Assembly: GCF_000828675.1 (NCBI RefSeq)
Contig: NZ_AP014510.1
Span: 1,941,413-2,005,412 of the forward strand
Reading direction: 5' to 3'
Length of the DNA stretch: 64,000 bases
DNA from: Thermotoga profunda AZM34c06
GTDB lineage: Bacteria; Thermotogota; Thermotogae; Thermotogales; DSM-5069
In this document: piece by piece, positions 25,160-32,849 of the stretch
How positions within the stretch are numbered: position 1 is the stretch's first letter
Layout of the letters: each line of letters opens with the position of its first letter
Made by a program: the position numbers and the translations under genes
The notes under the pieces: model-generated
Seen by the model: only the letters and a program-made list of their open reading frames with translations
What the model was told of the DNA's origin: nothing
The model's database searches: none

Positions 25160-25902
25160 ATATAGATCTGAAAAATATAAGACCCTACGGGGATCAATTG
25201 GGTGACGGGGCTGTGCAACTTTCATTCACTTTACCAATAGAATACGGTCCACTTGCACGTGAAACAGCCAAAAAATTTTGCGAAACCCTTGGTTTTCAAG
25301 ATATTGTCATAGCAACTATGGAAGATATAGGAGAGAACTTCACCTTCTTCGTAATTTATGCTAAGGCATCTGTGTCCATCGATGCTTCTACTATAAAAGT
25401 TGTTGCTCCAAAATTCAGGAGAATGACACGTGAACAACTCGATGAGCTTGTGAAGAAAGAATTCAACAGAAAAATAGTGGTGGTTGGAGCGACCATAGGA
25501 ACAGATGCACACACAGTTGGTCTTGATTCAATACTCAATATGAAGGGATTTCACGGTGATTATGGATTGGAAAGATATCACGCTTTCAAAGTATATAACA
25601 TGGGAGCTCAAGTTTCACCTGTTGAACTGGTCAAAAAGGTACGTGAAGTTGATGCCGATGTGATTCTTGTTTCTCAGGTGGTTACACAGAGAAATGTTCA
25701 CATAAGACATCTGACGGAACTCATGGACCTTCTGTACGCCGAAGGGTTAAGAGAAGACCTTTTGGTGATAGTAGGTGGGCCAAGAATTACCCACGAACTC
25801 GCCTTAGAACTGGGCTATGATGCAGGTTTTGGTGCTGGTACAGTTCCAAGTGACGTCGCCAATTTCATTGTTCAAGAGCTTTTGAAGAAATACTCTCGTT
25901 GA
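25156..25902 (+). CDS. kamE: lysine 5,6-aminomutase beta subunit
   Basis: Cobalamin-binding subunit. The DxHxxG motif (D117-A-H119-T-V-G122) supplies the histidine that replaces the dimethylbenzimidazole ligand of cobalt. K130, in LNMKGFHGDYGLERY, is the expected PLP Schiff-base lysine. The Rossmann-like B12 domain continues with ADVILVSQVV and VIVGGPRI. The length of 248 is close to the family norm. Its 3' end overlaps the convergent tRNA nucleotidyltransferase gene by 38 bp. The next lysine-pathway gene seen, kdd, is at the right edge of the window. Confidence 0.92.
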   Translation: MNIDLKNIRPYGDQLGDGAVQLSFTLPIEYGPLARETAKKFCETLGFQDIVIATMEDIGENFTFFVIYAKASVSIDASTIKVVAPKFRRMTREQLDELVKKEFNRKIVVVGATIGTDAHTVGLDSILNMKGFHGDYGLERYHAFKVYNMGAQVSPVELVKKVREVDADVILVSQVVTQRNVHIRHLTELMDLLYAEGLREDLLVIVGGPRITHELALELGYDAGFGAGTVPSDVANFIVQELLKKYSR

Positions 25903-28495
25903 GTAATCTTTTTACAAATTCTTCCTCTTGATCGTCGGTGATCATTCCATCGAGTTTTGCACAGTAAACTTTCTCAAGCATGGCACCGACGATCCTTCCT
26001 GGATTGATACCAAAATTCTTCGTCAGAAAATGTCCATTGACCTTAATCTTAGTTTGTCTTGATTTTTCCAGATATTGTTTGAGATATCCTTGAGAATCAA
26101 TATCCAAATAAGATGCCAGATAACAATATGCTTCAGGCGAGAAACCTTGAGTAACTTTGTATATATCAGAAAAGTTCAATCTCATAGAGACAATCTTTGA
26201 AAGTGGAACGATCATCTTTCTCACTATTTTCAGCTCATCGATGAATTTAGATGCCAGGCCATATCTTTCTTTTATTTGGTCTAATGCCGTATCTCCATGA
26301 TACTCAAGAAAGACAAACATCACACAATAAAATTTGTTGATCTTTCCAAAAAATTCTTCAGCCCAAGTGAGAAAACTAAAAAGCGATTTTAACTTTTCCT
26401 CCATGGTTGCTGTATAAAAGACACCGGGAAACATGTGCTTGAGGATCTCAAAATCAGAGAGCCTTTTTAGAGCAGCCACAGGATCTTTCTCTTCAAGGAT
26501 TTTTTCGAATTCCTGTCTGAGCCTCTGCCCGGTAACCTTTTCTAAATAACCTTGTTGTACTGCCTGCAACATGAGTTGAGTTGTCTGTAATTCGATTTTG
26601 AAACCAAAACGCGTTTCAAATCTCACTGCTCTCAAGATTCTGGTAGGATCCTCTATGAAACTCAGCGTGTGAAGGCATCTTATGAGTTTATTCTCCAAGT
26701 CTTTTTTAGCACCAAAGAAATCTATCAATGTGCCGAAATCCTTTGAATTGAGTTTTATCGCCATCGCATTTATAGTGAAGTCTCTTCTGTAGAGATCTTT
26801 CTTTATCGTACTAACTTCAACCTGTGGTAACTCCGTAGGGGCTTGATAATATTCAGTTCGAGCCGTTGCTATATCTATCCTAAAACCATTCTTTATGAAT
26901 ATCGAGGCAGTTAGAAATTTTTCGTATTTCACTAACTTCGCCTTTAATTCCTCAGCAGCATAGTCGGCAAAGGCAAGACCATCTCTCTCAACGACTATAT
27001 CCATATCATAGTTCGGGTTGCCCATGAGCAGATCTCTCACAAATCCACCCACTATGTATACAGGAAGATTGAGCTCATCACCATATTGACCAAGTTGCTT
27101 GAGTAAATCAATGATTTTCTTGGGCAAATTTGTTATTAGTAGATCACGAACGTCAACAAAGGCCATTTGAACAGTTTCATGAATTGCCTTTCTCATTGGA
27201 CGAGTTACTGCATCAGAAAAACTTGATCTCATCACATCTGTTCGCGTGATTATTCCAACTAATATGCCATGCTCAACGACGGGTATTCTGCCAATGTCGT
27301 TTTCAACCATTATTTGCCTGATTTTATTCAATGGAGTTTCTGGTGTGACTACTATCAATTTACTTGACATAATAGATTTGATCGGTGCATTGTGTAAACC
27401 ATGATTCATCGCTTTATCAACTGCTTTCTTTGTGACAATACCAACCAATTTATTTCCTTCGATTATCGGCAATCCATTGTGTCCCGTCCTTTCCATAATC
27501 TTATTGACTTCACCGATGGTCATCTCGGCATAGGCAACCCTTACTGGAAAAGACATAATATCTTTCGCACGCAGACCTTTGTTCAGATATTTTTTGAGCG
27601 TTTCCAGAATGATCCTTTTAACCTCCAAAACATCGGCAGTATTCAGTGTGCAACTTGCGGCCTTACGATGACCACCACCACCCAATTCTGCTATCATACT
27701 TCCGATATCAACGTCGTTTGATGACGTCCTACCGATAACACTGATTTTTTTACCTGTTCTTACGATACATATGAGCGTCTCTGTTCCTTCCAAATACCAC
27801 AATTTACTCGTCACAGCATTCAAACCACCAACGAATTTATCTGTCTCAGCAATACTGATACTAACCGTAACTCCATCGATTTGAATTGTCTCTAAGTTAG
27901 ACAGAAGAGATTCAAAAATCAATTTTTGATCATAGTTAAGATCGTATTTTATGAAGTCAGATACCTCGATCAGATTTGCCCCTTTTTGCATCAAATATTT
28001 AATCGCATCGATATCACGCACCGTGGTCGTTGTATAAAGTAGATTTCCAGTATCTTCATATATTGCTATTGCAAAAAGAGTTGCGTCGATAGAATCGATG
28101 TTTATGTTTCTCTTTCTTATTTCTTCGAGCAACATTGTAATCGTTGCCCCGACGCTTTCTAATCTCTTTTCACCCTTAATAGATATTTCTTTTATATCTG
28201 GATGGTGATCAAAAACAAGAATATCTGACACATTTTCAACAATTGCCTGAATCTGTGTGCCTAACCTTTCTTTTGAAGCGGTATCAACCACAATCATTGA
28301 TTCTACAGATTGATCGATCAAATCCTTCTCGGTGATAAAAGGGTACTTTTCTTCATATATTCCAAGATATTGAGCGAGATTCTGCTGGGGTGTCCCACTC
28401 AACACAATTGTGTAATCTGGATAAATCTTACGAGCCGCAACACACGATGCAAAACAATCAAAATCGGGGTTTCTATGGCCAACAATAATCTTCAA
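25865..28495 (-). CDS. DHH-CBS-nucleotidyltransferase fusion (tRNA CCA/A-adding or poly(A) polymerase family)
   Basis: A large three-part protein of 876 residues. Residues about 1-310 form a DHH/DHHA1 phosphoesterase-like module with HRNPDFD, DHHPD and GGGGHRKAAS. About 315-430 are two CBS motifs (AKDIMSFPV..., SIMSSKLIVVTPE...). About 480-876 form a class II polymerase-beta type nucleotidyltransferase with GGFVRDLLMG, a DMDIVVERDG metal pair, a RRDFTINAMA loop and the RNA-binding helices. In Aquifex-type bacteria this architecture serves tRNA 3'-end (A) addition; whether it adds CC, A or both here is not decidable. It overlaps the SAM hydrolase gene by 4 bp. Confidence 0.9.
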   Translation of the reverse strand: MKIIVGHRNPDFDCFASCVAARKIYPDYTIVLSGTPQQNLAQYLGIYEEKYPFITEKDLIDQSVESMIVVDTASKERLGTQIQAIVENVSDILVFDHHPDIKEISIKGEKRLESVGATITMLLEEIRKRNINIDSIDATLFAIAIYEDTGNLLYTTTTVRDIDAIKYLMQKGANLIEVSDFIKYDLNYDQKLIFESLLSNLETIQIDGVTVSISIAETDKFVGGLNAVTSKLWYLEGTETLICIVRTGKKISVIGRTSSNDVDIGSMIAELGGGGHRKAASCTLNTADVLEVKRIILETLKKYLNKGLRAKDIMSFPVRVAYAEMTIGEVNKIMERTGHNGLPIIEGNKLVGIVTKKAVDKAMNHGLHNAPIKSIMSSKLIVVTPETPLNKIRQIMVENDIGRIPVVEHGILVGIITRTDVMRSSFSDAVTRPMRKAIHETVQMAFVDVRDLLITNLPKKIIDLLKQLGQYGDELNLPVYIVGGFVRDLLMGNPNYDMDIVVERDGLAFADYAAEELKAKLVKYEKFLTASIFIKNGFRIDIATARTEYYQAPTELPQVEVSTIKKDLYRRDFTINAMAIKLNSKDFGTLIDFFGAKKDLENKLIRCLHTLSFIEDPTRILRAVRFETRFGFKIELQTTQLMLQAVQQGYLEKVTGQRLRQEFEKILEEKDPVAALKRLSDFEILKHMFPGVFYTATMEEKLKSLFSFLTWAEEFFGKINKFYCVMFVFLEYHGDTALDQIKERYGLASKFIDELKIVRKMIVPLSKIVSMRLNFSDIYKVTQGFSPEAYCYLASYLDIDSQGYLKQYLEKSRQTKIKVNGHFLTKNFGINPGRIVGAMLEKVYCAKLDGMITDDQEEEFVKRLLNESISSKALEQ

Positions 28496-29277
28496 GACCT
28501 TTTCCTCCTAAGGGTTATTTGTTGCCCTTGGTTCAGTTTGAAAAATTCTTCTGCACAACCCTGATTAACCGCTATCTCCAAAAAACCAGAACTATCGATA
28601 TGAACAAGACCCTTTCCTTTTTCCACATCGCCATATGCTTTGACATATACAAGTTCGAATTTATCATTCAAAAGAATGATATCGTCTATATCCCATCCGA
28701 GTCTTTCCACATACGATGCAGATATATTCGTTTCAATATTTCCAAAGCCATCACAGTAAACAACTTCTCCAATCACATTATCTGACTGCACTTGAGCTAC
28801 CTTCACTGGTAAAACTATATAATTTGGCAATACACTACCAACATCTTCAAACCGAACACCTTTCGACAAATGACCTGCCACAGAAGCAAAGATATCCCTT
28901 CCATGAAATGTATAAGAAGAACCGTAATGCAGCGATTTGTTGTCCAATTCTCGAACTTGTTTGACACCATAGTTGAGTGCTACATATGTGAAAATTCCAT
29001 TATCTGGTCCCACATAAAACTGTTCGTTCTTTGTCCTCATACAAATCGCTTTGCGGCTTGTACCCACACCATAATCAACAACCGCCACAAAGACAGTACC
29101 CTGTGGAAAGTCAATCGAAGCCCTCAGAAGGATATGAGCTGCCATTCTAACATCGAATGGCTTGATTTCATGAGTAATGTCAATGATGGTTGCATCTGGA
29201 TTTATCCTTTTCATAACCGCTTTTGCCACGCCAACATAATAACTCTTCAAAGACCAATCTGTCAGAAAGGCTATCAT
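28492..29277 (-). CDS. S-adenosylmethionine hydrolase (adenosine-forming), DUF62/SAM-hydroxide family
   Basis: Enzyme that attacks SAM with hydroxide, giving adenosine and methionine. It belongs to the fluorinase/chlorinase superfamily. Landmarks are FLTDWSLKSYYVG at the start, ITHEIKPFDVR, VVDYGVGTSR, YVGPDNGIFT and TFHGRDIFASVAGHLS with the catalytic-site Arg-Asp-His region. The 261-residue length fits. Its function in thermophiles is uncertain, though it limits SAM. It shares a leftward operon with the tRNA nucleotidyltransferase. Confidence 0.9.
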   Translation of the reverse strand: MIAFLTDWSLKSYYVGVAKAVMKRINPDATIIDITHEIKPFDVRMAAHILLRASIDFPQGTVFVAVVDYGVGTSRKAICMRTKNEQFYVGPDNGIFTYVALNYGVKQVRELDNKSLHYGSSYTFHGRDIFASVAGHLSKGVRFEDVGSVLPNYIVLPVKVAQVQSDNVIGEVVYCDGFGNIETNISASYVERLGWDIDDIILLNDKFELVYVKAYGDVEKGKGLVHIDSSGFLEIAVNQGCAEEFFKLNQGQQITLRRKRS

Positions 29278-29333
29278 CTTTCAACCTCCCTTTTCAAATA
29301 TAGAATACTACAGCTTTCAAAAAAACGATTGTC

Positions 29334-29363
29334 TTGAAATTTATCATTTGCGTGGTGTATACT
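29334..29363 (+). promoter_or_regulatory. promoter of the orphan peptide-binding protein
   Basis: TTGAAA (29334-29339), 18-bp spacer, TATACT (29358-29363). It is followed by AAGGGGG (29387-29393) seven nt before the ATG at 29401, an unusually G-rich ribosome binding site. Confidence 0.7.
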
Positions 29364-29400
29364 TTATGGTGTCAAAATTTTATCGCAAGGGGGTATGAAG

Positions 29401-31254
29401 ATGAGAAAATTTCTCGTAGTTTTTTTGGTCTTGGCTACTTTCTTGGTATTTGCTGAAGTTAAGAACCCTGACACAATTGTGCGACTAAATCTTGCAGGGG
29501 AACCGGACACCTTTGACCCACATTTTGCTTACGATACGGCAAGCGGCGAGGTTTTGAGCGAGGTTTATGAATGTCTCATTGAGTACGTCGGATCGAGTGT
29601 TACAGAAATGGCTCCAAGGCTTGCCACTCAAGTACCAACTGTTCAGAATGGTCTCATCAAAGACGATGGAAAAACTTATGTATTTCCTATCAGAAAAGGT
29701 GTCAAATTCCACAATGGTGCCGAACTTAAACCTGAAGATGTCGAATACAGCTTCGAAAGAGGCCTTTTATTCGATCCAGCCGGTGGTCCAATGTGGATGC
29801 TCTGGGAAGCGATGTTCGAAGTCTATGCACTCGAAGAACTCGTGGAAGCAGTTGCTGGAAAACCATATTCAGAGATGATTGATTCCAACACAGGAGAACC
29901 ATTGCCAGAGTATAAAGATACCTTGGTTAAAATTTACACAGATTATATCGATCCAGCTATCGAAGTCGAAGGAGATAATGTCGTCTTCCATCTTAAGAGA
30001 CCTTTTGGACCATTCCTATCAATACTCTGTGGCTATGCAAACTGGAGTATGATTCTCAACAAAGAATGGTCAATCGCTCAAGGTTGTTGGGATGGCAAAG
30101 CAGATACATGGTGGAGATATCACGATCTGGCAAAAGAAAAATCTCCGCTCTATGCAAAAACAAATGGTACAGGTCCATTTAAAGTAGTCGAATGGGATAG
30201 AGCACAGCAAAGGGTTACACTTGAAAGATTTGATGGATATTGGAGAGGTCCAGCAAAGATAAAGAAAGTAATTATATGGAATGTGGGCGAATGGTCAACA
30301 ATGAAAGCAATGCTTGAAAAAGGCGATGCAGACATTGCTGCAGTTCCAACTATATACCTACCCCAGATCGAGAACACACCTGGTATAACAGTTATAAAAC
30401 CTTTACCATATGTTTCGGTAACGTCCTTACACTTCAATTGGAATGTCAGACCAGATAGTAAATACATAGGTTCTGGTAAACTTGACGGCGAAGGTATACC
30501 ACCTGATTTCTTCAGCGACGAACATTTGAGAAGGGCTTTTGCATATGTAATAAATTATGATGCAGTTATAAAAGATGTCTTGAGAGGACTTGGAAGCAGA
30601 GTGCCTGCAGACTTGCCAAGCACATTGTTAGGTTACAATCCAAAATTACCGTTGTATCAATTCAGTATCACCAAGGCAACAGAAGAGTTCAAGAAGGCGT
30701 GGAACGGTGAAGTTTGGAAGAAAGGGTTCAAGCTGACATTACTGTACAACACAGGAAACGAAGTCAGAAGAACCATAGCAGAAATGATCAAGACTTACGT
30801 TGAAATGATCAACCCGAAATTCAAAATCGAAGTTCGTGGTGAGCAATGGCCTACATATTTGACTTCATACAAAAATGGCTATCTACCAGCCTTCATAATA
30901 GGTTGGGTTGCTGACTATCCAGATCCACATAACTTCATTCAGACATACTATCACTCAGCGGGAACATACGGTTTTGCACAGGGTGAAAACTTCAAGAAAT
31001 TTGTATCAACTCCAAGACCAGAACTCGGTGGCAAGAGTGTTAATCAGATCATCGAAGAAGCCGCGACAAATCCAGATCCCGCTGTGAGACAAAAACTGTA
31101 TGAACAAGTTCAAATTGTTGCTATAAACAACGTTCTTGGTGTACCTTTGTATGAAACACAAACCTTCTTCGTAGGAAGAAGCTGGGTAAAAGGATGGTTC
31201 AACAATCCAATGAGACCCGGACACGATTATTACTATCTGTGGAAAGAGGAATAA
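29401..31254 (+). CDS. extracellular solute-binding protein family 5 (oligopeptide-type ABC)
   Basis: Secreted binding protein of 617 residues for peptides or oligosaccharides. The signal peptide is at about 1-20 (RKFLVVFLVLATFLVFA). The SBP_bac_5 core includes NLAGEPDTFDPHFAYDTASG, the DGKTYVFPIRKGVKFHNG block and TNGTGPFKVVEWDR. I prefer the ATG at 29401 over 29395 because of spacing to the GGGGG site. No permease or ATPase genes adjoin it, and a strong terminator follows, so it is an orphan receptor that must use transport components encoded elsewhere. Thermotogales relatives often bind oligosaccharides, so the ligand should not be assumed to be a peptide. Confidence 0.92.
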   Translation: MRKFLVVFLVLATFLVFAEVKNPDTIVRLNLAGEPDTFDPHFAYDTASGEVLSEVYECLIEYVGSSVTEMAPRLATQVPTVQNGLIKDDGKTYVFPIRKGVKFHNGAELKPEDVEYSFERGLLFDPAGGPMWMLWEAMFEVYALEELVEAVAGKPYSEMIDSNTGEPLPEYKDTLVKIYTDYIDPAIEVEGDNVVFHLKRPFGPFLSILCGYANWSMILNKEWSIAQGCWDGKADTWWRYHDLAKEKSPLYAKTNGTGPFKVVEWDRAQQRVTLERFDGYWRGPAKIKKVIIWNVGEWSTMKAMLEKGDADIAAVPTIYLPQIENTPGITVIKPLPYVSVTSLHFNWNVRPDSKYIGSGKLDGEGIPPDFFSDEHLRRAFAYVINYDAVIKDVLRGLGSRVPADLPSTLLGYNPKLPLYQFSITKATEEFKKAWNGEVWKKGFKLTLLYNTGNEVRRTIAEMIKTYVEMINPKFKIEVRGEQWPTYLTSYKNGYLPAFIIGWVADYPDPHNFIQTYYHSAGTYGFAQGENFKKFVSTPRPELGGKSVNQIIEEAATNPDPAVRQKLYEQVQIVAINNVLGVPLYETQTFFVGRSWVKGWFNNPMRPGHDYYYLWKEE

Positions 31255-31270
31255 TCAAATTATTTCCTTG

Positions 31271-31300
31271 AACCTGGGGCTCTATGCCCCAGGTTTTTTA
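31271..31300 (+). terminator. rho-independent terminator
   Basis: CCTGGGGC / GCCCCAGG stem (31273-31280 / 31286-31293), 5-nt loop, then six T. It ends the orphan binding-protein transcript. Confidence 0.92.
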
Positions 31301-31337
31301 TTTTCATTTTCAGTGTTCTAAACAGTTTCAAGCAATG

Positions 31338-31366
31338 TTGACATTCAAAATGCAAAATGATAAAAT
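31338..31366 (+). promoter_or_regulatory. tRNA promoter
   Basis: TTGACA at 31338-31343, an exact 17-bp spacer and TAAAAT at 31361-31366, which is 11 bp before tRNA-Arg. It probably drives both tRNAs and reads on into infC-rpmI-rplT. Confidence 0.85.
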
Positions 31367-31377
31367 GAAAAAGCGGT

Positions 31378-31452
31378 GCCCCTGTAGTTCAAAGGATAGA
31401 ACGGCGGATTCCTAATCCGTAAATGGAGGTTCGATTCCTCCCAGGGGCACCA
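31378..31452 (+). tRNA. tRNA-Arg(CCU)
   Basis: Acceptor GCCCCTG pairs with CAGGGGC, and ACCA follows, so CCA is encoded. The anticodon stem GCGGA/TCCGT has one G-U pair and closes the loop TTCCTAA with anticodon CCT. The T-arm GGAGGTTCGATTCCTCC is perfect. Confidence 0.96.
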
Positions 31453-31460
31453 GAAAGAAG

Positions 31461-31536
31461 GGGCCGTTAGCTCAGCAGGTAGAGCACCTGACTCTTAATC
31501 AGGGGGTCGCAGGTTCGAATCCTGCACGGCCCACCA
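31461..31536 (+). tRNA. tRNA-Lys(CUU)
   Basis: Acceptor GGGCCGT pairs with ACGGCCC, and ACCA is encoded. The anticodon arm CCTGA-CTCTTAA-TCAGG gives CTT. The T-arm GCAGGTTCGAATCCTGC is perfect. It lies 8 bp after tRNA-Arg. Confidence 0.96.
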
Positions 31537-31635
31537 GGAAAGCGGAAGCCATGCTTCCCACCCCAAGACAAAGTCGAAGGGGTTTGAGATTGATAGAATC
31601 CAATTGGGAGGCGGGCTTTTGCCCGCTATTTTTTA
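31537..31635 (+). promoter_or_regulatory. structured infC leader with terminator (candidate L20/IF3 attenuator)
   Basis: Between tRNA-Lys and infC lie a GGAAGC-CAT-GCTTCC hairpin, a nested ACCCC..GAC-AAA-GTC..GGGGT hairpin, and a rho-independent terminator GCGGGC-TTTT-GCCCGC-TATTTTTT (31611-31633) ending only a few bases before the infC ribosome binding site. In Bacillus the infC-rpmI-rplT leader is attenuated by L20. Equivalent control here is inference. The hairpin also separates tRNA from mRNA. Confidence 0.6.
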
Positions 31636-31651
31636 TAGGGAGGTCGGGAGC

Positions 31652-32170
31652 ATAGAAAAGGAACAAGTACTGTTGAAAAATGAACAAATCAGGCACCCAA
31701 AAGTTCGAGTAATCGACTCAGACGGTAAACAAATTGGGGTTATATCTACAAAGGAAGCTATTGAATTAGCAAGGAGAAAAGGACTCGATTTGGTACTGGT
31801 TTCACCGAATAGTGATCCACCCGTTGCAAAGATCATGGACTTTGGAAAGTACATGTATCAGATCTCCAAAAGGCAGAAAGAAGCAAAGAAAAAACAAAAA
31901 ATTCAAGAGACAAAACAGATGAAGTTCAGACTCAAAATCGATGAACACGATTATCAAACAAAGCTCAAACACATAAGAAGGTTTCTTGAAGATGGTGATA
32001 AAGTCAAGGTCACAATTATGTTCCGAGGCAGAGAAATCGCCTTTGCCGACAGAGGAAAACAGATCTTGGATCGAATAGCGAATGATCTCAATGATATAGC
32101 AGTAGTTGAAGCCGATGCAAAACTCGAAGGCAGAGATATGTGGATGCAGCTAAAGCCAAAAAATGGATGA
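31652..32170 (+). CDS. infC: translation initiation factor IF-3, probable AUA start
   Basis: Binds the 30S subunit and proofreads initiator tRNA and start codon. Both IF-3 domains are present: LLKNEQIRHPKVRVIDSDGKQIG (split by family at the N-domain), PPVAKIMDFGKYMYQ, and the C-domain KFRLKIDEHDYQTK with KVKVTIMFRGRE. No ATG, GTG or TTG suits the start: the upstream frame passes through the terminator hairpin. GGGAGG (31638-31643) stands 8 nt before an in-frame ATA (31652). Many infC genes use AUU/AUC/AUA starts that IF-3 itself discriminates against. A TTG at 31673 is the alternative. Confidence 0.9.
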   Translation: MEKEQVLLKNEQIRHPKVRVIDSDGKQIGVISTKEAIELARRKGLDLVLVSPNSDPPVAKIMDFGKYMYQISKRQKEAKKKQKIQETKQMKFRLKIDEHDYQTKLKHIRRFLEDGDKVKVTIMFRGREIAFADRGKQILDRIANDLNDIAVVEADAKLEGRDMWMQLKPKNG

Positions 32171-32182
32171 GGAGGTTCAATC

Positions 32183-32380
32183 ATGAGTAAGATGAAAGTT
32201 AGTAAAACAGCAGCCAAGAGGTTCAGAGTCACAAAGAACGGTAAAGTGCTTTACAATCACGCTCGCACACGACATACAACTGGTAAAAGAAAAAGATCTG
32301 CACTCAGGGTCCTAAGGAAAAAAGATACTCTGAGAAAAGGCGACGAAAAAAGAATCAAGAAATTACTCGCCTTGAGATGA
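32183..32380 (+). CDS. rpmI: 50S ribosomal protein L35
   Basis: A 65-residue basic protein with the L35 pattern: KMKVSKTAAKRFRVTKNGKV at the start and RKKDTLRKGDEKRIKKLL at the end. It has a GGAGG site upstream. It sits between infC and rplT in the universal operon order. Confidence 0.96.
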   Translation: MSKMKVSKTAAKRFRVTKNGKVLYNHARTRHTTGKRKRSALRVLRKKDTLRKGDEKRIKKLLALR

Positions 32381-32396
32381 GAGGAGGAAATAAACT

Positions 32397-32768
32397 ATGA
32401 GAATCAAAAGATCGTTGCACGCCAAGAAAAAAAGAAGAGAAAGATTTTTAAAAGCTGCTAAAGGATATAGAGGTGCGATTAGTAGAAGGTATAAACTCGC
32501 AAAACAACATTATTACAGAGCAAAGTGGTATGCATACGTTGGCAGAAAAATTAAAAAGAGAGATTACAGGAGTTTGTGGATTACAAGAATCAATATTGCA
32601 GCAAGACAAAATGGCTTAAAATACAGCCAACTCATGCATGGATTAAAGCTTGCGAACGTTGCTATCAACAGGAAAATGCTCGCCGAACTTGCCGTAAATG
32701 ATCCATCATCGTTCAGTGAATATGTAAAGATAGCTAAGGAACACCTTGAAAAACATGCTACCGTTTAA
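32397..32768 (+). CDS. rplT: 50S ribosomal protein L20
   Basis: A 123-residue rRNA-binding assembly protein with L20 landmarks: RIKRSLHAKKKRRERFLKAA, GYRGAISRRYKLAKQ, YVGRKIKKRDYRSLWI and RINIAARQNGLKYSQLMHGL. L20 is the autoregulator of this operon in Bacillus and may bind the leader at 31537-31635. A terminator follows directly. Confidence 0.97.
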   Translation: MRIKRSLHAKKKRRERFLKAAKGYRGAISRRYKLAKQHYYRAKWYAYVGRKIKKRDYRSLWITRINIAARQNGLKYSQLMHGLKLANVAINRKMLAELAVNDPSSFSEYVKIAKEHLEKHATV

Positions 32769-32771
32769 GTA

Positions 32772-32809
32772 ATAAAGGCATCCCAATGGATGCCTTTATG
32801 TGTTATAAT
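32772..32809 (+). terminator. terminator of the infC operon followed by hydrogenase promoter
   Basis: The stem ATAAAGGCATCC / GGATGCCTTTAT (32772-32783 / 32788-32799) closes the ribosomal operon. Directly after it TGTTATAAT (TATAAT 32804-32809) is an extended -10, about 40 bp before the hydrogenase ATG. Confidence 0.75.
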
Positions 32810-32849
32810 CTATGTGAATCCTTTAACAAACTTCTCGCGAGGAGGGTTC

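Noticed and set aside
31499-31696. Minus-strand frame ending GRAGFEPATP
   Set aside because: The peptide is the well-known artefact of translating a tRNA (here tRNA-Lys) in reverse.
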